Below, one piece after another: positions 10,518 through 20,680 of a stretch of 64,000 bases of DNA. Under the pieces are notes generated by a model. That model saw only the letters and a list, made by a program, of their open reading frames with translations, was not told the DNA's origin and made no database searches. The stretch comes from Pelomyxa schiedti (Eukaryota; Evosea; Pelobiontida; Pelomyxidae). Position numbers and translations under genes: made by a program. The number at the start of each line of letters is the position of its first letter. Position 1 is the first letter of the stretch. The DNA lies in contig JAHLWZ010000171.1 of NCBI GenBank assembly GCA_020536535.1, positions 83,003-147,002 of the forward strand. Reading direction: 5' to 3'.

Positions 10518-13500
10518 ATGGCAGCAGTTGCCTGCGTGCAGGAGCGAAGAGATGGTGTCGTAGAAAAGATAAATAAAATGGTGGAACATTGCGAGGCGTT
10601 GGCGTTGTGCGGGAGTGCAGTGGGTTCTGCATCTTCGTCATGTGTCAAGGATCTTCATCGTGAGGCCTTGAGAATGAGAGATCTTTTGGATTCTGCTCAC
10701 TCGAAAAAGACGGGGAACAAGGTGTCGCTGCAACGCGTATCCGCGGACGACGAGGCGTGGAATCTTGTTGACGACTTCGTTTCTCGTGCTGTTAAGTGTC
10801 TTGAGTTGCTACGAGCTAAAAAAGAGAGAAGCGAATCTCGGCTCATTCTGGAGCGCGCAGAAGTCAGGGAACTTGTCGCACGTACAAATGCACTGAAAAC
10901 GGCGGCATTGCGATTTGTGCACCACACAATCCCCTGTTCCGCATCCACAGCTACAGGAAAACACAATAGCTTTCAATTATCCTCTTCTACAAACAGTAAC
11001 CCTCCTCCATTACCACCTCGTGGACCAGGCTCGGGCGCCCAGTCGATAACCACACGCACTTCAACAGGAAGACCGCCTCAGTTGATGCCTGCATGTAGTT
11101 CTTCGCCGCCTGGTGGTAATTTTCCTAGCCAAATCCAGGCTTCATCTGCATGCGCCGTAATGAAAGCGAAAGAATTTGAAGCTTCAGCACAACAACTGGG
11201 ATTTGACCCCACACCACTTCAACTCGCTGTTCTATATGGAAATGATCTGCAGGCAAGAGCATTACTTGATTCTGGGTCTGATCCAAATGAGACGGACAAG
11301 AGAGGCTGGACCGCGCTACATTACGCCGCCTCTTTCAACAGGTGACAGATTTCTTAGTAGTTAATACCTAAAAAGCATCTAGGTCTACAATTCTCAAGTT
11401 GTTAATCACTGGTTACAAGGGCAATTTAGATGTACAGAATGGTGAGCGACTTCTTCCAGTGCACGAAGCTGCACGGAATGGAAGTCTAGAAGCATTACAA
11501 ACGTTTCTGGAATGCGGATTTCCGAATTATCTGACAGCGTTTTCTGGTATCTGTCACAGTGCCATACCCGCAGACTAATGTACGAAGGTGATAAATACCA
11601 ACCATTACATTACGCAGTTATGGAGGGAAGACTGAATGTTATCCGCTTTCTACAAAATTTTGGCTATTCAGAAAAAGCACCTAAAACACCTCTTCATCTT
11701 GCTGCAACCCGAAACGAAGCTCATTCTGCACAAGAATTGATTCATAAGTTTCCAGTTGACACCAGAGACACTCTTGGTGTAACGCCTTTAATGGTTCCAA
11801 CTCACCAACCAACCGTTTGTTAAATGACACACAGGAAGCAGCAATACAAGGAAATACAGAGATAACAAAACTTTTACTCTCAAAGGATGCGGATGCGACT
11901 ACTGTAGACCTTGCCGGAAAAACGCCTCTTCATTATGCTGCTGCGGGCGGAAATATTGCCACTGTTAATGCCCTTCTCGACACTGGGAAAGTGAATGTTG
12001 AAGCTGAGGATAAAGATGGTAGAACTCCAGTAGCTCACGCAGTATTACATAACAACGGTGATATGGTGCGCCACTTGGTGAACAGCAAACGTGTAAATCC
12101 CAGCCATATTGATAAAGATGGCAACACTCCCTTAACTCTTGCTGCAGCAGTGGGTTGCACCCACGCTACATCTGCATTACTCGAATGCAATGGTAAACAT
12201 TTCCAAATGCACTTGTTCACTTTTAACTATGTGTAGTATCTGCAAACGAAACCACGCAAGATGGCGTACCCGCCCTTCTCGTGGCCCTCGATTCTGAATT
12301 CCCTGATGTAGCAGGTTTACTTCTCAAGAGTGGGGCCCAAGTTAACGTTTCCAATTCCGTCGGCCTGGTAGTTGTCCTCTTGCATTTCATAACTAAGCAA
12401 ATATCTCAGACTCCTCTACATCTAGCGTCACAAAAAGGGTACTCCTTTCTAACAAAAGAGCTTATCAAGATGGGTGCCGTGGTTGATGCAAAAGATCCCT
12501 GTGGTCGTACAGCACTTCACTATGCCATCATTTCCAACCCGGATTGCGTTGCGATTCTTAAACGTGCCGGAGCTACTTTGTATACAAAAACGGATTCAGG
12601 AGTAACGCCTATCAACGAAAGGCTTAGTGTAGAAGCCGAAAAATCTATTCAAGTTGACAACTTCATGGAAAACATTAAAGCGTCATTTATCACAAGGGTC
12701 TCTGATGCTGAAATAGGTACGATTTTTCCAACTAAATAATGGTGTAACCTTTTCTACAGGTGCTATATCAGCCGGAACGAGTTTTGCTGATGGCCCTGGT
12801 CTTACATCTCCAATCCCACAGAAAACTCTACAGTCATTTACGATATTTGCTCGCGATTCAAATAGTAATTTCTGCAAGGAGTGTAATGCCAATGTGACTG
12901 TGACCTTCACCAATGGGACTCCACTTACAAATCCCTCGGTGGGCGCTAATTGTATTGCCTCCTGCTCCACAAGTGCGACAAAGACTTACGACTCCTTTTT
13001 CAATCCATCTGTGATGCACATGAGCTTACAAGCTTGTGGTGACGGAACCTGGGCAGTAAGCTACAAGTTAGAGATTGGGGGCACTTTTTCTATTGGTGTA
13101 TATGTCAATAATCAACATATTGCCGACTCCCCATACACAGTCAGTGCAATCAACAGAGTGCAACTGAATCCCCCATGCGTGACACGGGTAATAGAGCCAC
13201 CACCCTCGCGACTACCTGAGACTACAACTCAGTGGTTGAGAAGCAGAGGTGTTGGATGTGTTGACATTGCTCTTGCATGCGATGCTACCTACTCAATGGA
13301 CTCTGCTATTGATGTCTGCAAACACCGCATGTTAGATGTTATAGCTGCAGTTCAAGGAGATAATGCTGGATTGGTGGATGTTGTAAGACTTGCTTTGTGT
13401 TTCTACCGGGACCACCCACCACAAGACCGCACTTTTGTTACCAGACAGTGGGATTTCACTGAAGATCATAGGGGGATACAATCACAGATTATGTCAATGA

Positions 13501-14366
13501 ATGCCATTGGTATAACACAGACTCTGTACCTTAACTAACATGCTGTAATAGGTGGTGGGGATTATCCAGAGGCCCTTGAAGACGCACTGCATGTGCTGAA
13601 CGATATGAGCTGGAATCCTCATGCCATCAAGGTAGCTGTTGTCATAGGGGATGCTCCACCTCACGGAGTTGGGGATGAAAAAGATGCCTTTCCAGAAGGT
13701 ATTGAGTCACAATGTCGCTTTACGTGATGTTGTTTCTTAGGATGCCCATGTGGTTACGATTTCATGATCGAAGCAGAACGACTGAAGAACAGAGGTGTAA
13801 CAGTCAATACAGTAATGGTAGCTAGTGGCGAGCCATCTCTTGCATACTCCTTCTCTGCTCTAGCAAGCACTACTGGCGGAAGGTGCCTGAGAATTGAGGA
13901 TTCCATCAGTCTCGTTCAATGCATTAAATGCCAAGTGGAGGTAGGCATCTAATAGCATAAATTGCACTACTGTACTCACGTGGCAACGCAGGCCGCACTC
14001 GATTTCCGAATTCTACAAGAGAAAATAACCGACATTGTTGTCACTGATGCGGCAACAACCCAGAAGCCAGGTGCTACCTCCAGGCTTTCCTTCTCGCAAA
14101 GAGCCGAGTGGTTGTCACAGAAGCTTGCTCAAGAGCATTTCACTGTTAGGAAAATCCGAATAGGAGGCGGAGGTGTACTTGACCTCACACCGTCTTCCGT
14201 CACCTCCGCAGACGTAACAACAGCTTTGTTCTCCCTTAGGCAGCATGCACACCAGCTTTCTGTGCTCTCATCCCGTTCCACTGCAACACCACAAGTCCCT
14301 ACAGTAAGACTAGAGGATACTGCCCGGTATGAGTTTGTCACCCGCTATGTTGGCCTGGACAAATGA
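10518..14366 (+). CDS. Ankyrin-repeat / filamin-repeat / von Willebrand A domain protein
   Basis: The first ATG is at 10518. Residues 1-150 or so are helical and possibly coiled coil, followed by a Ser/Pro linker with PPLPPRGPG. Ankyrin repeats then run from about 11200 to 12640, with typical pieces TPLQLAVLYGNDLQARALL, GWTALHYAAS, KTPLHLAATRNE, GKTPLHYAAAGGNIATVNAL and QTPLHLASQKGYSF. A filamin/ABP280-type repeat follows (about 12840-13150; GDGTWAVSYKLEIGGTFSIG and HIADSPYTV). A VWA domain comes next (about 13250-13930; VDIALACDATYSMDSAID, then VAVVIGDAPPHG). Its MIDAS-like motif is DATYS instead of DxSxS, so the first metal-binding serine is replaced. Introns occur at about 11342, 11800, 12210, 12350, 12720, 13530, 13700 and 13940. 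The stop is TGA at 14364-14366. It is probably a cytoplasmic scaffold; its function is not known to me. Confidence 0.8.
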
Positions 14367-14460
14367 AAGGCTCACCAAAAAGGAAATAAGACTTCGATTT
14401 TTTTTTCAAGTAATTGATCAGTCGAAACAGGCGTTGGTGACTGTTGAAAAGCCACGGGCA

Positions 14461-15079
14461 ATGTTGTTGACGAAATTAGTACACCCTGAAATTCTAAGTG
14501 CATTGGGAGGAGCAGGACACGGCTCGAGGGTGTTGATTGCTGATGGCAACTACCCAGTATCAACGACGGCTGGAAAAAACGCAAAGTTGGTGTATCTGAA
14601 CCTAATGCCTGGTGTAATTACCGCGACACAGGTGCGTTCCACAGAGGAGCTTCCGTACTCTTTTTTATTTTTTGTCACTCCTGAAAAATTCTCCCAGGCA
14701 CTGGAAGCAGTGGTAAGTGCAGTGCCTATCGAAGCGGCACACGTAATGGAGCCAATGAGTACGGGTCCTTATGCCATGTCGGGTGCTCCACAGGTCTTCA
14801 CCACTTTAAAACCAGTGAGACTCACTGACAAGGAGAATAGATATGGAGTGAATTCGAAAGCATAATGCGGTCAGCCGGGGTTGGATGTCCAATAGCACAC
14901 TACGACAGACAGGGATTTTATGAAGCCGTGAAGCAGGTTTACACCATATATTCTTTCCCGATTTAGTGAGTTCTCAAACAAAAACAAAAATCTAGGACGA
15001 CGTATGCTTGGTCATAGCCACGGGTGAAAAGCGGATCTACGCCAACATCCTCCTCACCTTGGGTGTCCGCCGCGACTGA
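14461..15079 (+). CDS. Fucose mutarotase-like protein, FucU/RbsD family
   Basis: The family interconverts anomers of fucose or ribose. The start at 14461 gives MLLTKLVHPEILSALGGAGH, then GSRVLIADGNYPVS, matching the family's opening with its catalytic-site His and Asp (GHG...IADxNxP). Three introns (about 14632-14697, 14793-14839 and 14936-14997) give, in frame, AVPIEAAHVMEP, IWSEFESIMRSAG, DRQGFYEAVKQ and LVIATGEKRIYANILLTLG before the stop at 15077-15079. Tyr in FYEAV and the GEKRIYAN block are conserved in FucU. The protein is about 145 residues, the usual size. The preceding gene's stop lies 94 nt upstream on the same strand, and I see no evidence of fusion between them. Confidence 0.88.
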
Positions 15080-15248
15080 CCCCGACGCAGTTTTGATGAT
15101 TCGCGTTTCTTCCTAAGTTTGCGATAAGGGACAAAAAAATTAATATGCAATTTTGCCTCCTGTTCGCGTGGAATCTTCGGTCGGGTGATTTTTTTTCAAA
15201 AAGGAAGTACTTCACGCAACAGCTGCGCTTTCTTTTGGTAGTAAGACA

Positions 15249-17028
15249 ATGGCGTGGAACCCGTCAGAGCCAGAGACTCTTAGTGGCATCATTACAACTA
15301 GTAGTAGTAGTGCAGCTAGTCCATCACTGGCTACTGAGCGCACTCCCTTGGTCGTAAAACACAGAGGTACGTGGCTGGTTTTGTTTTGTTTTTTTTCCCT
15401 TTTTGATTTGAAGAACCTAGATGGGGAACAGGTTGTACACTCAGGTTTGGAGACTGTATTTTTGTTTAGTTAATGATTACGTCAGTGTATGGGACCAAAG
15501 GCCTGACATCGACATCACAGGCACTAAGATTCGCCTCTCACTCTTTGGCGAATGATTTGCCCCCAAATTCCTTTGGAAAACTATCAAGTTCACCTCCACT
15601 CACAAATAAGCTGAGATTAGTTTCCAGACGACAGCATCAATTCAACATTGATGTTCAAGGGAGAAAAGTTTCCAGTAAAGCAAGTATGGATACCTATTTT
15701 TTTATTTCCAAATAGAATAAGTGACCTGCCAACCAACAATAGGAACTCTGTACCATAGCTTACTTGAACTCACTTGGTGGAAACTGTTTCTAATGTTGCT
15801 GTTGGGTTGGGGTGTCATGCACTTATTCTTTGGCCTTCTATTCTTCTGTGGTTTGTCTTGGCTGTCCCTTATTTTTATTATTCACAATCTCAAGGTGGCC
15901 CTGAATCAATCTCTGAAATGGGGGATCAATGGGATGCACAGTTCTACTTCAATTGTGTTTACTTCTCTGTGCAAGCTGGAGCTACCATCGGTTAGTGCCT
16001 TTGTGACTTCATTCACTATTCTAAGTCTGGTAGGAACTCTCAGGTTTTGGTAGATGGAGCCCGATAACAAATTGGGCAAATATAGTTGTGAGTATGGAGG
16101 CGTTTCTGCAACTTACTTGGTCTGCCGTCATAACTGGTGCCTACCAAAAATACTCTTTTTAGCCTCAACAAACAACGATAGGGTTTGTTTTCAGTAAAAT
16201 ATCGCGGCCTTCCCTACTCTCTCGCCAGATCCTCTTCAGTGAATATGGTGTAGTGACACACACTATTCCCTATTTCCATGCATCTCAAGAGTCACCAACC
16301 AGTGGGACCTACCATTTAGATGGTTTCCAATTACCCTACGACCAGTCCTTACATAAGTGCAGACAAATATCCTTGCCTTGCATTCAGGATCGTGAATCCA
16401 AGACATTCTATGATGATCATGCCACTTGTGAGGCTGTTCCTTATCCGCAGCGAACCAGTGGATGGTGTCTCAGAAACTGTAACAATTCATCAGCTTTTCG
16501 CAATCACAAGTACTAAGGTGAAAAAAAGGCCCCTCACGTGTTCCGGACCCATGAACTCAACTATGAACTCAATCAACAGCTTGGACGTGTAAGGTCAACA
16601 CATGTTTCATCACCATATCTGCCGTTACCGTACACTGTCTTTCATGTTTTAGACACTGACAGCCCTCTATATGGTGTTACGCCCGAACAAATGGCGGAGA
16701 TGGAAGGAGAATTTGTCTTGATAATTGAGTATCCACTGTCTTTTTTTTAACCGTTCCTCACTTTTTTTCTTCCAGAGGAAGTGATGAGAGCTGCTCAAAT
16801 AACTTCCAAGCACGTTACTCTTACCTTCCCTGTGATATCCTCTGGAATCACCACTTTTTGGGTATGTTCATCACATTCATAATGCCGCTGCTAATTTCCA
16901 ATAAACCCACAGACATGGTACAAGTGGATCCCATTTCATCCAAGTTCATATTGCACTTGGAATTACTCAGTGCCACTGTTGAAGACACTCCACCTCACAC
17001 GAACCAATTGCACCAAACAGGCAATTAA
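15249..17028 (+). CDS. Inward-rectifier (Kir-type) potassium channel
   Basis: The protein starts MAWNPSEPETLSG with a Ser-rich N-terminus, then a slide-helix-like segment RLVSRRQHQFNIDVQG. TM1 (ILLWFVLAVPYFYYS) is followed by the pore helix FYFNCVYFSVQAGATIG and the filter. A 53-nt intron (15991-16043) splits the filter. Its removal gives TIGFG and then TM2 (ANIVVSMEAFLQLTWSAVIT). The cytoplasmic domain shows KISRPSLLSRQILFSEYGVV, PCLAFRIVNPR, HVLDTDSPLYGVTPEQ and SYLPCDILWNHHFLDMV, which match Kir C-terminal beta-sheet blocks. The final exon ends in TAA at 17026-17028. The filter is TIGFG instead of the common TIGYG; Phe also occurs in some animal Kir channels. The junction near 16250-16360 is unresolved, so that stretch is approximate. 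Confidence 0.85.
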
Positions 17029-17369
17029 AAGCCGAAAAAAAAAGAACAACAAGTGGCAACACTTTCACAATAAATGCACAAGCAGCACCACGTGCCAACA
17101 AGGAAGCCAGCTTCGTTAGTGTAATTGAAATCAACTAATGTCCGGCTGAACTTCCAAAGACGGCAACTTCAAATAAACAAGGCTACGAAATCAAAAAAAA
17201 ACCGAGAGGAAAAAAAATAACCAAATAGTCGCAGCACTGCCCTGCTTTGGTTTAATCTTGTTGGTTGGTGCCGCTTGTTGTCCAAGAGACGGTTGAGTTG
17301 TCAAGAAAGGGGAGAAGGAGTGGAAGGAGGACAAAATCATATTTCCCTTGTTGGTGGTTTTTTTGGAGA

Positions 17370-18287
17370 ATGGGGGATAGTGAGACGACTGAGGAAAACA
17401 ATATAAGTGTTGGGGGTGCCACTTCTGATGATTGCGGGAGTGACGAACCCCTCCATCACGACGCTTATAAAGTCATAGTTATGGGTGCGCTGTGGCATTT
17501 TATACTTTTTTTGGTCCCACCATTTAATATCTTAATAGAGTTGCGTTTGTTTATAATTTGTATATCCACTCTTTGTCCTTCAATCATTAATGTAATTGGA
17601 ACAGGCGACGGAGGTGTGGGGAAAAGTGCCATTACAATAGCACTCACCCAAAAACAATTCATCACCGAATACGACCCAACCATTGAAAACGCGTACACAT
17701 TTTCATTAACAGTGGAAGAACGAATTTGTATGCTTTCGATTCTCGATACAGCAGGGCAGGAAGAATTCAGTGCTATGGTTAGACCTTCTAAAAAAAAAAA
17801 GAACAAATATTTTAATTATAAAATGAAGCTAAAACAACACAAAGCGAGAAGCATACTTTCGGCAAGGCCATGGATTCTTACTTGTTTGGAGTGTGGCCGA
17901 TAGAGCTAGCTTTGACGTCGCACAGCAACTCTACACAAAAATCTTGAGAGTGAAGGAGAGTGATACATTTCCGACAGTAATGTGCGCTAATAAAGTTGAT
18001 GTTGGTCCGGGTGACCGGGTCGTCACCAGAATAGAGGGAGAAGAGTTTGCAAAGAAAAGCAATGCACCGTATTTCGAGGTTTTTACCTTGTGGTCCATAA
18101 ATTAAAACTCACAACACCAAAGACCTCGGCCAAGACAAATCAGAACATTGAAGCCAGTTTTGAAGCTCTTGTGCGGTATATAAGAGTGTTTACAAACCAG
18201 GCACCTGCTGCACCTGTGGAAGCACGGCCAGCCCCGACCCCAAAACCCCACAAGAGGAAACCCAGAGGTCTATGCATTCTTTTGTGA
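17370..18287 (+). CDS. Ras-family small GTPase with CaaX tail
   Basis: The start at 17370 gives an acidic N-terminal extension of about 35 residues, then YKVIVMG. A 120-nt intron (17485-17604) joins this to [13 protein letters not shown], the P-loop. Switch I is [10 protein letters not shown], and [12 protein letters not shown] is the G3/switch II motif. Removing 17778-17844 gives [20 protein letters not shown], the expected Ras strand 4. The base-specificity motif is reduced to CANKVD (NKxD intact), and a third splice restores [11 protein letters not shown] (G5). The C-terminus is basic and ends CILL, a CaaX box with Leu last, which in other eukaryotes favours geranylgeranylation. The glutamine of DTAGQ is present, so it is predicted to be GTPase-competent. 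It resembles the Ras/Rap subfamily; exact membership needs a tree. Confidence 0.92.
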
Positions 18288-18943
18288 GAGCTCTGGTTCT
18301 ACTCCCCCTTCCTTTTTGTTGGCATGTATCACCACAGCCGGCCGTGCTGCGCTGTAGATATTTAATATTACCACACCCAACACCAACCTCTGTACAAAAA
18401 GATAACAAAGACAATCCTTTACACTACCAATTTGATTCTTCACCTCCAAACAGTTCCACCTCATCTTCATTGAAACTCCCTGCCACAATGCAAAAGTTCA
18501 TTTAATATTGTGGTCATGAGAAACCACGACCACTACCTCGGCGGAGGAAGATAGTGGCTTCCTCTACAAGGGAAGAAACTCAAATGAAAGGGTTAACTTA
18601 GAGTGGTATCTCCTTTTTCCCTCCGAAGCCCTGTTCCGTACAATGTTTTCTTGACTGAAGCCACGCAACAAAGAAATGTGACAATGAATTGGAATAAAAA
18701 AGGAGTGTGGATTTGCTTTTAAATTACAGTGAGATCAACAAATGTGCTTGGTGGTGCCTCGGAAGAGGTGTGGAAAAATCTACAACAAATTACAGCAATT
18801 GAAAGAGGACGACGCCTTTGGGGGTGGGCTTTCACTTGTTGTGTACATTCCTATTTGGTTGCCCCCGAGAAGGGGCTCGTTTGCCGTCTTGGGTAGGGGG
18901 TTTTTGTTGTCAACTGATATTATCTCAACTCGGGTGTCTTGCA
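18288..18943. other. Convergent intergenic region, no gene seen
   Basis: This 650-base gap lies between the 3' end of the Ras gene (plus) and the 3' end of the alpha-kinase gene (minus). Short frames on both strands lack recognisable motifs. One at 18742-19011 runs into kinase coding sequence on the other strand and looks like a shadow. I take the gap to be the two 3' UTRs. Confidence 0.5.
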
Positions 18944-20404
18944 TCACCTTGGAAACTGGGATAGTACCATCCAGTGTGATTTTGGCATTGATAGGCGGAA
19001 GTCTGCGTTAAAGTGAGCTTCCATTTGATTCCATTGCGAACACCCATACCGCAAGTATGTACATATGGCGTTGCACTGGTGTACCTCCTTGAACTTCTCT
19101 AATCCACGAGTTCCTAGATTTCCCTTGCTCATGAGGCGATTACTTAGCTGCTCGTTATCGTCGGTGTGCATCTGGAATTGGATTAAAGCAGTATATAAAT
19201 TGCAGGTAAACGCACCTGTGGATCTAGAAAAGTAGTGAGAAAGAAAAAAGGCATGTGACAAACAAGGCCTACCAGTATAAAGGTCACCAACTCCTTGAAT
19301 ATCGCAAATCAACAATTTTCGGTCAGAGGCTTCGTAGGTGAAATGGCTGAAAGCTTGGGGTGTGTTCCGTTCCTCTTCACTTACGTAGCCAACTGTGAAA
19401 TCGTTTTCAGAATGGAGCTTGGAAAAAGGGAAGTACAATTGTTGTTGTGCTTTCTGTATTCCCCTAATATGTATTTTTCTACCCCACACCTTTTTTGAAT
19501 TAAGAACAAATCGAAGAATAGGTAACGAACAGTGGTGAGTGTTTCCTTTCCACCAATTCCAATAAATATGCCTGAACGAAATCCACTTTTTTTGGAGGGT
19601 TGTATTTGTTGAACAGCTCTGCAAACTGTTTACTGTACATTTGAATTTCAACATCGGTAAAGTATGTTTGTCTTTCCTCAAAGGGGTCAATGGACCTGAA
19701 GTCTACTAAATCCCAGTTGGTGATTTTGGGAAAGTGTTACAGTTTGGCCACAAAGATCTCTTCTTTAGAATGAGGTGTTGAAAACATTGTGCAATAGTAG
19801 CACATTCTCAGGGCGCCTCTTGCAAAAGGTTGGGTTTCGATCTGTGACTTTGAGAAAAACAAAACAACAAGTACGGATAGAGGTACCTTGACAGTAGCAG
19901 ACGACTCGGACCATTTACCGGTTCTTCAATTCTTATTAAAAAATTGGCTATACATCGAGAAGGAAACCTGGGATCAAAAAGCCATACTTTGGCTCTTTCA
20001 GCTCTCACGTGGGCAAAGGAGGTTGGGGGATGATGAGGGATAACTTGCGGAACCGCAAGTTCCTTAATCACTAGAAGTGACGAATTACTTATAATGATAA
20101 AGGAAGAAACGATAACTACCTAGTGGTTTGGAGCTTTTAGGCATTGTGCGGGTGCCCGTGAGTTGATTCACGAGTTGATCTTTTCTCTCGTCGTATTCCT
20201 CTTGACTAGCCATTTATTAGAGCAAGGCCCGAGAAACCAAACTGCCGGGCACGCATACGAGATGTATTGTTGGTCCAAAAGATCTTTCAGAGCCCGTATG
20301 CTGTCCCACACTTCGGCATTTCGCGACGTAGAAGTGTTACGAGCGATCGTAGGCGGCCGGGACGACTCCGGCTCGTGCCGCTGAGGTGTTGTCGACGTAG
20401 ACAT
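18944..20404 (-). CDS. Atypical alpha-kinase (MHCK/eEF2K type)
   Basis: Alpha-kinases phosphorylate Ser/Thr, often in helical targets such as myosin II tails. The start ATG at 20404 follows an upstream in-frame ATG at 20464. The domain then reads across introns: QPFARGALRMCYYCTMFS; EEIFVAKL (lysine of the ATP site); SIDPFEERQTYFTDVEIQMY; FAELFNKYNPPKKVDFVQAY; NTPQAFSHFTYEASDRKLLI; CDIQGVGDLYT; then DPQ, MHTDDNEQLS, KGNLGTRGLEKFKEVHQCN and ICTYLRY. The final HxC/CxxxC zinc residues of the family are present (H and C in VHQCNAICTYL). One join, removing 45 nt at about 19696-19740, was needed to connect the VAKL and SIDPF exons. The domain sits close to the C-terminus, and the N-terminal part is short and unremarkable. 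No WD40 repeats follow, unlike Dictyostelium MHCKs. Confidence 0.88.
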
Positions 20405-20680
20405 CTTTTTCACGAGCCCAGATCTGCGTGTACTGTTGGTCTTACTGCAACCCGCACGCACCACTAACTTTTTTTATTTTTTTGTTCTCCCGTAGGACAA
20501 AAAAAGATTGATGTTGATGTCTACGGAAATTGCCGGCAAATCGTTTTCTGGTTAATCTGTTCTGCTGAAAAGACCAAAATGCCACCCAAAAAAAACGAAG
20601 AAGGCTAGGGCGAACAGCAAAACAACCAAGATCATATTTGATGTTTTAATTTTGTGGTGTGGTGTGTCTGGGGTCGAGAT

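Noticed and set aside
14329-14865. Continuous frame merging the end of the VWA gene with the FucU start
   Set aside because: The VWA frame stops at 14364-14366 in a different phase. The FucU family begins cleanly at 14461, and the frame runs through a 66-nt intron only because its length is a multiple of three.
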